From: Sporomusa sp. KB1 | GTDB lineage: Bacteria; Bacillota; Negativicutes; Sporomusales; Sporomusaceae | DNA length: 64,000 nucleotides | Assembly: GCF_007830295.1 (NCBI RefSeq) | Contig: NZ_VLKC01000002.1 | Coordinates: 29,923 to 93,922 of the forward strand | Direction of reading: 5' to 3' | In this document: positions 8,825 to 17,162 of the stretch, one piece after another | Numbering within the stretch: the first letter of the stretch is position 1 | How the letters are laid out: each line of letters begins with the position of its first letter | Notes under the pieces: model-generated | What the model was told of the DNA's origin: nothing | Database searches by the model: none | The model's input: the letters and a program-made list of their open reading frames with translations, nothing else | Position numbers and translations under genes: made by a program

Positions 8825-10045
8825 TTATCTAGCTGGAACAGGATATTCTCCATTCCAGGTAATACTGCGATATTTCACCGGGTCGGTATCGCCTTCGGTG
8901 CTGAACAGGAGGACTCTTGAATTTTCATTTAACCCTAGTTTAGCTTTGGCTGCCGCCATATCCGGGTTAGTCATAAGCTCTGCCACCAGCCCGGCAGTAA
9001 CAGCTCCCGATTCACCGGAAATCACTCTGGCATCTTTGCCTAACGGATTACCTAGCAGCCGCATTCCCTTTGCTGCCACCCAGTCAGGACAGGAAGCAAA
9101 CATATCGCTGTAATCCCTAAGCACATTCCAGGCAATTGTATTAGGCTCACCACAGGCTAAACCGGCCATGATGGTGGTTAAATCCCCGCTAACAATTCTT
9201 GGCTTACCGTCATTAGCCAAGGCCGCTTTATATAAACAATCGGCCTGATCGGATTCTACAATCACCGTTATTGGACGATCACCTTTACAGGCTGAAGCAA
9301 AAAACCCCTGCACCGCACCGGCTAACGACCCTACCCCGGCCTGAACAAACACATGGGTTGGTTTTTCCACGCCTGTGGCCTGCATTTGTTCCAAAGCTTC
9401 CAAGGCCATGGTGCCATAACCCTGCATAATCCAGGCAGGAATCTCTTCATAGCCCTCCCAGGCGGTATCCTGAACAACCACCCAGCCATACTTTTTAGCA
9501 TTTTCTGTTGCCAGGCGTACCGCATCATCATAATTCAGATCTGTTATCGAAGCCTCGGCGCCTTCAGCCCGGATATTTTCCAGCCGGGTAAGCGAAGAAC
9601 CCTTGGGCATATATACCACAGATTTTTGCTTTAAGCGGTTGGCTGTCCAGGCAACTCCCCGGCCATGATTACCATCAGTAGCTGTAGTAAAAGTAATTTT
9701 CCCCAGTTGTTGGCGAATTTCCGGCGATGTCAGCTGTGCATAGTCCAGCTCACTGATATCTTTACCCAGGCGCTGCGCTAAGTACTTGGCCATTGCAAAA
9801 GAACCGCCCAGTACCTTGAAGGCCTTTAAGCCAAACCGATAAGATTCATCTTTTACATACACACCAGCTACGCCCAAGTAACCAGCCAGTTCATTCAGCT
9901 GACACAGTGGAGTTGTGCTGTATTCCGGGAAGCTTTTATGGAATTGCCTCACCTTGCCAATTTCCTGACAACTCAGAAAATCAATCGCAGCCTTTTCTTG
10001 GTTTTCCATCATTTGATTTTTAACCCATTTAATTTTCTGGTCCAT
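8825..10045 (-). CDS. ygeX: Diaminopropionate ammonia-lyase
   Basis: A 406-residue fold-type II PLP enzyme, normal length for YgeX. The N-terminal YSTTPLCQLNELAGYLGV stretch is followed by DESYRFGLKAFKVLGGSFA, which contains the PLP lysine, then TATDGNHGRGVAW and a C-terminal LLFSTEGDTDP. The enzyme splits 2,3-diaminopropionate into pyruvate and two ammonia through 2-aminoacrylate; in urate-degrading anaerobes it is a key step of the cluster. The start lies behind AGTGAGGT with 7 bases spacing and about 40 bases downstream of the predicted sigma-54 transcription start, so it is the first gene of the ygeX-ygeY-ygeW-yqeA operon. Confidence 0.96.
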   Translation of the reverse strand: MDQKIKWVKNQMMENQEKAAIDFLSCQEIGKVRQFHKSFPEYSTTPLCQLNELAGYLGVAGVYVKDESYRFGLKAFKVLGGSFAMAKYLAQRLGKDISELDYAQLTSPEIRQQLGKITFTTATDGNHGRGVAWTANRLKQKSVVYMPKGSSLTRLENIRAEGAEASITDLNYDDAVRLATENAKKYGWVVVQDTAWEGYEEIPAWIMQGYGTMALEALEQMQATGVEKPTHVFVQAGVGSLAGAVQGFFASACKGDRPITVIVESDQADCLYKAALANDGKPRIVSGDLTTIMAGLACGEPNTIAWNVLRDYSDMFASCPDWVAAKGMRLLGNPLGKDARVISGESGAVTAGLVAELMTNPDMAAAKAKLGLNENSRVLLFSTEGDTDPVKYRSITWNGEYPVPAR

Positions 10046-10095
10046 TGCTAGTACCTCACTTCTGGTTTTTATGGTTTCCGTCGTTAATTATTTTA

Positions 10096-10112
10096 AGCAA
10101 AAACCATGCCAA
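10096..10112 (-). promoter_or_regulatory. Sigma-54 promoter of the ygeX operon
   Basis: On the minus strand the sequence is TTGGCATGGTTTTTGCT, which matches the sigma-54 consensus YTGGCACGRNNNTTGCW at every defined position except one (T for C in GGCAC). The invariant -24 GG and -12 GC are present with correct spacing. The start point would be near 10085, giving a leader of about 40 bases to the ygeX ATG. Sigma-54 promoters need an enhancer-binding activator; none is encoded in the window, but YgeV-type activators accompany this cluster in E. coli. Confidence 0.8.
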
Positions 10113-10262
10113 GTTTGGTTATTTTTTAAAAATTATTGTGCAATTGGTTCAGAGCTCCTTACCTTTGGCATAAATCCAGCGAAATTTGACTTCAACTATT
10201 TTTCTTCTCTTCATACTAAAAAAAATCTGGCTAGTATTCACTGGAATTGTCTGATTTTTATT

Positions 10263-10294
10263 TTATCAAATTGATAACTTTATCATTTTGATAA
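10263..10294. promoter_or_regulatory. Two tandem palindromic sites, candidate enhancer for the ygeX promoter
   Basis: 10263-10277 is TTATCAAATTGATAA, symmetric around its central base, and 10280-10294 is TTATCATTTTGATAA, the same half-sites with a changed centre. Their centres are 17 bases apart and lie about 185-200 bases upstream of the predicted sigma-54 start, the usual distance for activator binding sites that act by looping. The binding protein is unknown. Confidence 0.6.
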
Positions 10295-10381
10295 TACAGC
10301 TTGGTAAAACCTCGGTATCGCCGTTCGCTATAAAAAAAGCGCGCTTTTCGGTTTTTGTTTTTTCTGCATCACGCCTACTAT

Positions 10382-10396
10382 TTATCAAATTGATAA
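10382..10396. promoter_or_regulatory. Third copy of the TTATCAAATTGATAA palindrome
   Basis: An exact copy of the site at 10263-10277, about 119 bases further upstream of ygeX and directly next to the terminator hairpin at 10405-10448. Three copies in 135 bases of non-coding DNA make a protein-binding function likely. The rest of the interval 10113-10534 shows no convincing gene; it holds these sites, an AAAAGCGCGCTTTT palindrome around 10334-10347 and the terminator. Confidence 0.5.
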
Positions 10397-10404
10397 TAAT
10401 AAAA

Positions 10405-10448
10405 TATAGGCTTGCTACCCTTCGGTGTCCGAAGATAGCAAGCCTATA
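10405..10448 (-). terminator. Intrinsic terminator downstream of the CAP-domain gene
   Basis: TATAGGCTTGCTA (10405-10417) pairs perfectly with 10436-10448, and the loop contains a further TTCGG/CCGAA stem. T-rich tracts flank both sides (TTTTATTATT on the minus strand, AATTTTTTCTTTTT on the plus strand), so it may act in both directions. It separates the CAP-domain gene from the ygeX regulatory region. Confidence 0.8.
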
Positions 10449-10534
10449 TATAAATTTTTTCTTTTTCCATTTGCTTGGTCCCTTGTAAGCAAACTTAAAT
10501 CCACGCAAAACTGCTCCTTGCCTTAAGCTTAACT

Positions 10535-11410
10535 TTAATAACCAGCAAATACTTGCACCCCATACAGAGAACCATTTTCTCCGGGATATAGACCTAAGCC
10601 GACATGGGTGTAGCCGGTATTAAGAATATTGGCACGGTGTCCCGGGCTATTCATCCAAGCCTCTTCCAATTTCTCAACAGAATAATTGTAGGCAATATTT
10701 TCACCGGCTGACCGGTATGTAATTCCATTCGCTTTGAGACGATCAAAAGGCGACTGTCCCTGTAGATTAGTATGATTAAAATAATGCCGCACTACCATAT
10801 CGGCAGCATGCTCCCGTGCCACCTTGGTCAAATTTGGATCAGCAATCAGCCGCGGCAGCCCGTGTTGTTCCCGGTCATTATTCAGCAATTCAATCCCTAG
10901 CAACTCATTCGCGCTGATGCCTGCGATTTGACTGTTGCTGCCTGGGGTTGCCGTTTGCCTGGCAGCTTGGTTCGGCTCTCCCCAGATTAAGTGAGCGCCG
11001 TTAACACACATAGCGAACTTAGAAAAATTGACCGTATGGCGATTAGAACCCGCAGGACAGGACTCGCCATCATAATAGCGAAACTTATTATTAATTACCG
11101 TGCGGCGAACAGCATCCTCCTCACCGTCGCCTGTCCATACTGTACTATATAGATACGCATACGCAGGACTTGTTGAACCGGAAAAATTATACTCTTTAGT
11201 CGTATTGGCCGGCACATTGTACCAGCCTCTGCATAGCCATTTGTTTGTACTATCCTCATGATATAGAATGGAAAAAGACTTGGCTTTGTCATAGTTATTG
11301 GTGACTGTAAGTTTGACTGCCTCCGCCTGCGGCAAAGCAGCAATAGAGACTGCCGCAAGGATAAATAAGCTCATTACCAGTTTACTTATCGTCCATGTAT
11401 ACTTTTTCAT
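10535..11410 (-). CDS. Secreted CAP-domain protein with N-terminal DUF1036-like domain
   Basis: A 291-residue protein with a signal peptide (residues 1 to about 31, ending around QAEAVK). Residues 32-135 resemble DUF1036: VTNNYDKAKSFSILYH, then a Trp- and Tyr-rich segment and Cys residues. Residues 165-291 are a CAP/SCP (YkwD-type) domain with LLNNDREQHGLPRL, AREHAADMVVRHYFNHTN, SAGENIAYNY and MNSPGHRANILNTGYTHVG. CAP domains are common in secreted Firmicute proteins, often of the spore or envelope; the molecular activity is usually unknown. It is the last gene of a run of three secreted proteins (to 12503) followed by a terminator. Confidence 0.9.
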   Translation of the reverse strand: MKKYTWTISKLVMSLFILAAVSIAALPQAEAVKLTVTNNYDKAKSFSILYHEDSTNKWLCRGWYNVPANTTKEYNFSGSTSPAYAYLYSTVWTGDGEEDAVRRTVINNKFRYYDGESCPAGSNRHTVNFSKFAMCVNGAHLIWGEPNQAARQTATPGSNSQIAGISANELLGIELLNNDREQHGLPRLIADPNLTKVAREHAADMVVRHYFNHTNLQGQSPFDRLKANGITYRSAGENIAYNYSVEKLEEAWMNSPGHRANILNTGYTHVGLGLYPGENGSLYGVQVFAGY

Positions 11411-11472
11411 GACCTATCAACCCACCCCAAAATTCCGTAATACGTTCTTCTGTCTCTTTCCAACCGTACAGC

Positions 11473-12018
11473 TCAATTATGATGTTGTTTTCTGATTTTA
11501 GCCAATTCAGCACCATTACCCGAATATGCATAGATATATGTGTTCTTTTCGCTCAGATTATCCCCGGTCTGGCCTTGATACATGTTGATCAAGTTAACTG
11601 TTGCTTGCTTATAAATATTGGCTTTTGCTGATAAACTTGCGCTTGCGGCGCCTGTACCAAAGCTTCTGTGCTTAGGCTCCGCATTCGTATCAGACCAGTT
11701 GAGCCAGGCCACAGAACCGGCCGCTGCGGCAACCTGCTCATAAGCTGCTGTATAAGTGTCAATACGGTCTTTATCCTCCTCAAACTGATATTGCTGCTTA
11801 ATGACCGCAGCGGCATTGTTCATTTCCGCTTTCCAGGCCTGCATATACTTTTCCGCTACGTAATTCATCTCTGATGTAGCTGTCGCCTGAGTAAAATCCT
11901 TGTCAAATGCCTGATCAATGGGATTATCTGAATTCTCCATTGCCATACCCGTGTTAGTAACGCTCACTACCAATAAGAAAAGTATCCCCATTAAAACAAC
12001 TATTTGTTTTCTTGTCAT
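11473..12018 (-). CDS. Secreted protein, LprI-like N-terminal region
   Basis: 181 residues starting behind GAAGGAGCG, with a signal peptide (hydrophobic residues 8-25, cleavage probably after GMA). The mature N-terminus, NPIDQAFDKDF followed by YMQAWKAEMNNA, resembles the LprI/DUF1311 lysozyme-inhibitor-like family. The C-terminal half is Ala/Ser/Tyr-rich and I do not recognise it. The gene lies between two other exported proteins with gaps of 62 and 23 bases, suggesting one envelope-stress or surface operon. The LprI assignment is tentative. Confidence 0.75.
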   Translation of the reverse strand: MTRKQIVVLMGILFLLVVSVTNTGMAMENSDNPIDQAFDKDFTQATATSEMNYVAEKYMQAWKAEMNNAAAVIKQQYQFEEDKDRIDTYTAAYEQVAAAAGSVAWLNWSDTNAEPKHRSFGTGAASASLSAKANIYKQATVNLINMYQGQTGDNLSEKNTYIYAYSGNGAELAKIRKQHHN

Positions 12019-12041
12019 TTTCTACGCTCCTTCAGGCTAAA

Positions 12042-12503
12042 TTAATCGGCAATATGAAACTTGTTTAAGAAGCTTTGTAAATTATTCCTGGCTTCTTGAT
12101 AGCTTTTCTCTTTTTCGGCGACCTCTGTCTGACTGACCTTGCCGGAGGCATTTTGTTCAAGTGCCAATTCATATTCTAGCTTGCGGATCTCATACTCCTG
12201 CTTGCACAGGGTTCCCTCTATAGACTTTACCCAGTTATAGAAAGCCAGGTTCTGTACTTCCCATCCTAAATTTCCCACTTGTTGTTTTTCCTCTGGCGAT
12301 ACCCTGTCTGCGGTAAGCTTGGTTAACTCACGAAAGCTTGTAAGCCAATCATTAATATATTGAACCCCTGTTAAGGCGTTAGCAAGGCTAAACCGGTCAT
12401 TATCCAAATTATCTACCGTCTGCACATTGGAACCATATGCATAAGGGACATTTACTGCCAGACATAAAACCGTGAAAATAATAAATACTTTGATTTTCTT
12501 CAT
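12042..12503 (-). CDS. Small secreted protein with coiled-coil C-terminus, unknown function
   Basis: About 153 residues from the ATG at 12503, chosen because GGGAGAGGGG lies just upstream; an in-frame ATG at 12530 would precede that site. A clear signal peptide (MKKIKVFIIFTVLCLAVNVP) is followed by a polar mature chain. Residues about 90-150 are rich in Glu, Gln, Lys and Leu with heptad spacing, consistent with a coiled coil. One Cys is present. No family is recognised. It is probably co-transcribed with the two downstream secreted proteins. Confidence 0.75.
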   Translation of the reverse strand: MKKIKVFIIFTVLCLAVNVPYAYGSNVQTVDNLDNDRFSLANALTGVQYINDWLTSFRELTKLTADRVSPEEKQQVGNLGWEVQNLAFYNWVKSIEGTLCKQEYEIRKLEYELALEQNASGKVSQTEVAEKEKSYQEARNNLQSFLNKFHIAD

Positions 12504-12539
12504 TAAACTACCCCTCTCCCTTTGCAGCATCGCCTACTC

Positions 12540-12770
12540 TCATTTTGTAACAATCTCTATAATCTCGCTAATTGCAATTGCTATTCCGCCAGGCCAATAT
12601 ATCGATTTCCCGTCGGTCTTCACCGCTTGAAACACCTGTTCATCTCTAAGCTCAGAAAATCGGGCAGTATGCAGTTTCTCTTTCATATCAATCGTCACCA
12701 AGTGATTGTTATCAAAGCGAACTGCAACCAGATAATCATTACCGTAAGTCACTCCCGTGATTTTCCCCAT
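12540..12770 (-). CDS. DUF2442-type small protein
   Basis: 76 residues behind AAGTGAGGTGAATTT, starting MGKITGVTYGNDYLVAVRFD. The segment FSELRDEQVFQAVKTDGKSI followed by YWPGG is typical of DUF2442 proteins, which are often encoded beside toxin-antitoxin-like or regulatory genes. No toxin partner of known type lies next to it; the neighbours are a secreted protein and a LuxR-type regulator. Function unknown. Confidence 0.75.
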   Translation of the reverse strand: MGKITGVTYGNDYLVAVRFDNNHLVTIDMKEKLHTARFSELRDEQVFQAVKTDGKSIYWPGGIAIAISEIIEIVTK

Positions 12771-12862
12771 AAATTCACCTCACTTTAAAGAAGAAGCAAT
12801 CTACTTTAATAATAAAATGAATTTGCCACGAGCGATACTATCCGAAAGTATACTCTTTTCCC

Positions 12863-15349
12863 TCAGTCAGTCCTGTGCTCAATTATTATCCTGGCCAGAG
12901 CCGTCCGACTGTTGATCCCCAGCTTGGCAAAAATATTCTGCAGCGCTTTTTTTACCGTTACCTCAGCTATGTGCAATTTTGTTCCGATCGCCCGATTTGT
13001 CATTCCTGCTGTAATAAGCTCCGCAATAGTCCATTCCCTCTCGGTAAGCGGCAACTTGCTGCCACCGCTGCTTAGTTCTGCCGCCATCGTTTTCCTATTC
13101 TTTTCAATTGAGGGAAATATCCCGCGTATCCTGCTGATTAATTCCAGATAATGCCCACCTGCTTCCACCTCGGCAAGCATAGCTGCCAGGTACTCCCCAT
13201 TTTCCACAAAAGGCATTACGACCTGATCAGGAGACGCAATAGCCAATGCTTTTTCGAGGGATAACCGCGCCTTTTCCTGATGCCCCAATTTAGACTTAGC
13301 AACTGCTTCATAGATATACGTGTACACCAATCCCAACAGATTGGGAAAAACGCTTGCATGATCGACGAATGTTTCGGCTAAGCCAATTAACTTCAAATAT
13401 TGACCACTGTTTAGCAGTGCCTTGCCCCAGACAATATTGAAAAAGGCGTAACTGGGGAATAAGATTGACTGGCCCTGTAAATCACCGTTTACTATCCATG
13501 CCGGGGCTTTTTTCGCCATATTGAGATAGGTGAAAACGAAGCCCTCACACATATCCCAGGTGTGAAGATACTCATATAGTCCTCGGTGTTTAATTTCCTC
13601 CCTCGTTTGCCGCAGGTTGTTCATCACATAGGCTAATTCTCCCTTGACTACCGCCAGTCGCAATTGGAGAAACAGTGCGCACAGCTCAATCGCTGTTTGG
13701 CCTTGTGACCGGGCACTGTACAGCGCCTTATAAAGCGTGATTTCCGCATTTTCAAAATCACCGGTGTAATAATACCGCTCAGCCTGCATTACAGATTCAG
13801 CACCCAATCCATGTCCGTCTGTTAACCGGCAGTAATAGGGTATGGACTCATTCATCTCCTGCACTTCCTGTTCGAGCTGTCCGCTTTCACGATAAAACAT
13901 GTACAAGACTGACGGTGAACCAAAGGTCCATGAACCATTTTTATCAATGAACTCCGATGGTCTCTTTAGCAGGCAGCTGGCCCGCTGGATATGTTCATAC
14001 ATCCCGGTAATATGATTATATTTGGTAAAGATGCACAGCAGTTCAAATTCTCCTGACAACTGATTTTTCTCATATTCCATTTCTTCTGGCAAAGCTTCAA
14101 TGTATCTGCCGATTTCTTCGCACTGCTCGGCAAACAACTCCATTTCATTAAACGAAAACAGATTGATGGCATAAATCAGACAAGCTTGCACATGCTCTCT
14201 TTTTATCTTTACCGGGCAATCGCCGAAATACCGGATAAGTTTTTCTTTATGCTCACTCCATATGCTGTTGCCTTTATCAAATTCAATAGCTGCTAACAGA
14301 TTGTTGAAATCAGCAGTTTTATAAAAATAATCCAAGGCATGAATACATTCACCGACATTTACATACCATTTTCCCGCCCTATTCCAAACAGCCTTCTTCT
14401 GTTCTAAACTCAGCCTGTTAAACAATTTCCGCAAATAACTTGTGAAAATATTATGCATATAATAGGTTCCTGCGGCTTGGTCATACCGGATGAAAGCATT
14501 GTTTGCCGCTAATTGTCGCAGCAGAGTCTCGACATTTTCCTGGTGCCACATGTATTCGGCCTGCTCTAAGGTAAAGTTATCAAAAATGCAGATAGTTAGC
14601 AGAAGTTCACGGGCTTCTGCTGAAATGCGCCGATAGACGACCTTTTCAATCAACTCATACAGGCTGACCTGATGCTCAATTCGCCCATCCTGCAGATAAC
14701 CTAGTAAACAAAGATATACCGCGCTGATCCAGCCTTCGGTATAAGAAACTAAAAAATTCACTTCCTCTGTATTGAGAATAACTCCGCGCAACCTGCAATA
14801 CTCAATGATGTCATCCCGCGAAAACACAAAATAGCTCTTGTCAATAACCCAGCAGTACCCTTTGAGGGCAAGCTCTTCTGCATTCTCACCAAAAACACTG
14901 CGAGATATGATCACGATATGTAGATTAGGAATCTCGGCCCTGACCAGCAATTCAAAAAATCGGTCGACATCGGTAGAAGACAGCAAATGGTAATCATCCA
15001 CAACAAGCGTCGTTCTTGCTGGAAACTGTATCCCCTCCACAATACCAACAGCCTCTTCCAAAAAAACGCTGTTGCTTGGGACTCCTACTCCTGCAAGACT
15101 CGCTGCTGCATCAGGATTAAGCCTTCTAAAAAGGCGGCAAAACCCATTCCAAAAAACAGTTATTGACTCATCCAACAACGTTTGCCACAATACCTCGGCC
15201 TGATTTTTCTTTAAATGCTCCTTTACCGTGGTCGTTTTGCCATAGCCCATCGGCGCTTCCACCACAGTCAGCGGATATTCCCATATTTTATTCAGAGCCT
15301 CATTGATCGACTTACGCATGTAGATGGTTCTGGTATCAATTTTAACCAT
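12863..15349 (-). CDS. MalT-like (LAL) LuxR-family ATP-dependent regulator
   Basis: About 828 residues. The N-terminus has a STAND-type NTPase: Walker A in APMGYGKTTTV near residue 37 and Walker B in TLVVDDYHLL near 124. A long helical TPR-like region follows, and the C-terminus is a LuxR HTH (LTEREWTIAELITAGMTNRA, then TVKKALQNIFAKLGINSRT). This architecture matches MalT/LAL activators, which bind an inducer and ATP, oligomerise and activate transcription. The ATG at 15349 follows AGGAGGG closely; the upstream in-frame ATG at 15364 overlaps that site. Its targets could include the adjacent secreted-protein genes, but this is inference from position. Confidence 0.92.
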   Translation of the reverse strand: MVKIDTRTIYMRKSINEALNKIWEYPLTVVEAPMGYGKTTTVKEHLKKNQAEVLWQTLLDESITVFWNGFCRLFRRLNPDAAASLAGVGVPSNSVFLEEAVGIVEGIQFPARTTLVVDDYHLLSSTDVDRFFELLVRAEIPNLHIVIISRSVFGENAEELALKGYCWVIDKSYFVFSRDDIIEYCRLRGVILNTEEVNFLVSYTEGWISAVYLCLLGYLQDGRIEHQVSLYELIEKVVYRRISAEARELLLTICIFDNFTLEQAEYMWHQENVETLLRQLAANNAFIRYDQAAGTYYMHNIFTSYLRKLFNRLSLEQKKAVWNRAGKWYVNVGECIHALDYFYKTADFNNLLAAIEFDKGNSIWSEHKEKLIRYFGDCPVKIKREHVQACLIYAINLFSFNEMELFAEQCEEIGRYIEALPEEMEYEKNQLSGEFELLCIFTKYNHITGMYEHIQRASCLLKRPSEFIDKNGSWTFGSPSVLYMFYRESGQLEQEVQEMNESIPYYCRLTDGHGLGAESVMQAERYYYTGDFENAEITLYKALYSARSQGQTAIELCALFLQLRLAVVKGELAYVMNNLRQTREEIKHRGLYEYLHTWDMCEGFVFTYLNMAKKAPAWIVNGDLQGQSILFPSYAFFNIVWGKALLNSGQYLKLIGLAETFVDHASVFPNLLGLVYTYIYEAVAKSKLGHQEKARLSLEKALAIASPDQVVMPFVENGEYLAAMLAEVEAGGHYLELISRIRGIFPSIEKNRKTMAAELSSGGSKLPLTEREWTIAELITAGMTNRAIGTKLHIAEVTVKKALQNIFAKLGINSRTALARIIIEHRTD

Positions 15350-15411
15350 GAAGCCCTCCTGCATTAGCTTTGTTATCCAAAAATATACTCTCGGTTTCTA
15401 TTCTGAAAATA

Positions 15412-15456
15412 AAAATAGCCATAATTTACTCAAACTAAGTAAAATATGGCTATTTT
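15412..15456 (-). terminator. Intrinsic terminator after the M24 peptidase gene
   Basis: AAAATAGCCATA and a short extension (15412-15429) pair with the complementary stretch at 15438-15456 ending in TATGGCTATTTT. A/T tracts on both sides allow termination in both directions. It lies between the peptidase stop and the LAL regulator start. Confidence 0.75.
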
Positions 15457-15536
15457 CTCTATTCAAATCGCTAAATCCTGCAACCATTAACAAATTATGT
15501 CATCTTTTCTTATCAGTCTATGATACCCTAATACTA

Positions 15537-16718
15537 TTATACATACGTAATAGCCTGAGGAGTTATGCTCAAATATTGCGGCCCGGTTTCGGTCATAACA
15601 AAGCTATTTTCTATACCAATAGCCCCTTCAGGAAAAACAAATTTGGGTTCAAGTGCAAAAGTCATGCCTGGTACTATTGGCGTCTTCATTCCTTTCGCCA
15701 ATATCGGCCATTCATCTAATTCCAGACCGATACCATGACCAACAAACTTCACCTGGTCTGGCTTATAGCCCATAAAATTATCCTGATACCCCAGTTCTGC
15801 CGCCAATTTGACTGCCAGCAGATACGGTTCCTCAGCCAAAGTACCAGGTTTACAGCTTTTTACTATTTCTGCCTCAATAAGTAAGGCAGCTTCATAGGCC
15901 TTTACCAGTTTTTGGGGAAGCTCACCAATACAGAATATCCGGGTTTGGTCACCAGTATAACCTTTAACGACGGAAGTATAGTCAATATAAATAACTTCAT
16001 TACGGTTTATCTTTTTCCAACCGGCCCCTTGCGGCTGAGCAGCACTGGCACCCTGTCCACCCACCGGCCCATCGAAATAGTTGGGATAAAAACCACTGCC
16101 GCCGGTACATACATTACCTAAGAAAAAATCCTGATTGAAGGCTCTCATCTTGCAAGGGCCCGCATAGCCGCGTTTTCGCATTTCAGCCTCAAATAAGGCC
16201 GCTAATTCCAGCTCTGACATTCCCGCTTGCAAAAAAGAAGGTACAGCTAAAAATGCTTGATCAATAACCGCTAAGGCACCGCGCATTAGCTCGATTTCAT
16301 ACGCTGATTTTACCGCACGAATGGCTTTGATGGCAGGTGAAATATCAATAAGCTCGGTAGTAGGAAAAACAGTTTGATAAGACTTATATAAGTTGAACGG
16401 TAATACATCTAATTCCAGTCCTATTTTGCTAAAACTGCTATACCCATATGCCGCCAGAATTTCCGGGATTTGCTTCGGGTTCTTAATGGCAACAATATTT
16501 TTCAATGGCGACTCTTGCTGACCACGTGTTAGACTTTTTTTCACCATAAGAACCGGCTGGCCGCTGGCCGGGATATACAAATAGGAATTTTGCACTGTAC
16601 CAGTAAAATAGAATAGATCACTTTGCAGTAAAATAATAGCTCCATCGGTGGCTTGCTCACTTAGTTTCTGCTGGAGGTTACAAATTCTGGACTCAATTTC
16701 TGCTGGCGTTATTTCCAT
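15537..16718 (-). CDS. M24-family metallopeptidase (Xaa-Pro aminopeptidase-like)
   Basis: 393 residues, with a creatinase-like N-terminal domain (1 to about 150) and a pita-bread M24 domain. The metal ligands can be picked out: Asp in VIYIDYTSVVKGYTGDQTRI (both Asp ligands), His in VGHGIGLELDEWP, Glu in FALEPKFVFPEG and Glu in GAIGIENSF. It should remove an N-terminal residue preceding proline, or act on a related small substrate, in the cytoplasm. It is a single gene with a terminator downstream. Creatinase or ectoine-hydrolase functions in the same fold cannot be excluded. Confidence 0.9.
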   Translation of the reverse strand: MEITPAEIESRICNLQQKLSEQATDGAIILLQSDLFYFTGTVQNSYLYIPASGQPVLMVKKSLTRGQQESPLKNIVAIKNPKQIPEILAAYGYSSFSKIGLELDVLPFNLYKSYQTVFPTTELIDISPAIKAIRAVKSAYEIELMRGALAVIDQAFLAVPSFLQAGMSELELAALFEAEMRKRGYAGPCKMRAFNQDFFLGNVCTGGSGFYPNYFDGPVGGQGASAAQPQGAGWKKINRNEVIYIDYTSVVKGYTGDQTRIFCIGELPQKLVKAYEAALLIEAEIVKSCKPGTLAEEPYLLAVKLAAELGYQDNFMGYKPDQVKFVGHGIGLELDEWPILAKGMKTPIVPGMTFALEPKFVFPEGAIGIENSFVMTETGPQYLSITPQAITYV

Positions 16719-16892
16719 GATTAACTTCCTTTCCTTTGTAGTAGTTCTTACTTATTCACATACCTTTGCACTACTTGCTCAGCCAGTGTATAGGAATCAA
16801 TTAATTAACTAATTCTCCTCCTGTTGTCCATCTCCTCTCTCCCGGGAAGATTTACCAATACCTTTAGGATCATATATAGCATAAAAAAAATA

Positions 16893-16926
16893 AAACACCG
16901 CTTACCCCTTGAGGTAAACGGTGTTT
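16893..16926 (-). terminator. Intrinsic terminator after the 72-residue gene
   Basis: AAACACCG...TTACC pairs with GGTAA...CGGTGTTT, and on the minus strand is followed by TTATTTTTTTTATG. It lies 18 bases after the stop codon of the small gene at 16944-17162. Confidence 0.85.
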
Positions 16927-16943
16927 AGCCTGATAACTCCCGT

Positions 16944-17162
16944 TCAAAAGAACTGTCCCTTTGCCACGTTAAAAAACCATCTCCCTGGCACATTTATTTT
17001 GGCAAAATCGATCGTCATCTTAGTCTGGATAAGTTTATCATGCTCATCATACTCTTTGACTAGTACCTTTACGGCCTTTTCCGGTTGCACACGCTTGCCT
17101 TCCACATCCATATAGCTGACTTCTTTTCGAACACTAGTAAAGGATTGGTTTACGTTATCCAT
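16944..17162 (-). CDS. Small hypothetical protein (72 aa)
   Basis: A 72-residue soluble protein starting behind AAGGAGGGTTAGTT, an excellent ribosome site, and closed by its own terminator, so it is very likely a real gene. The sequence is charged (VEGKRVQPEKAVKVLVKEYD) and ends in an aromatic stretch RWFFNVAKGQFF. No signal peptide or membrane segment is visible and no family is recognised. It stands alone between the M24 peptidase and the LuxR regulator. Confidence 0.75.
   Translation of the reverse strand: MDNVNQSFTSVRKEVSYMDVEGKRVQPEKAVKVLVKEYDEHDKLIQTKMTIDFAKINVPGRWFFNVAKGQFF

Noticed and set aside
10266..10508. 80-codon open frame on the minus strand between ygeX and the CAP gene
   Set aside because: It overlaps the palindromes and the terminator hairpin, has no ribosome site and translates to a low-complexity basic sequence.
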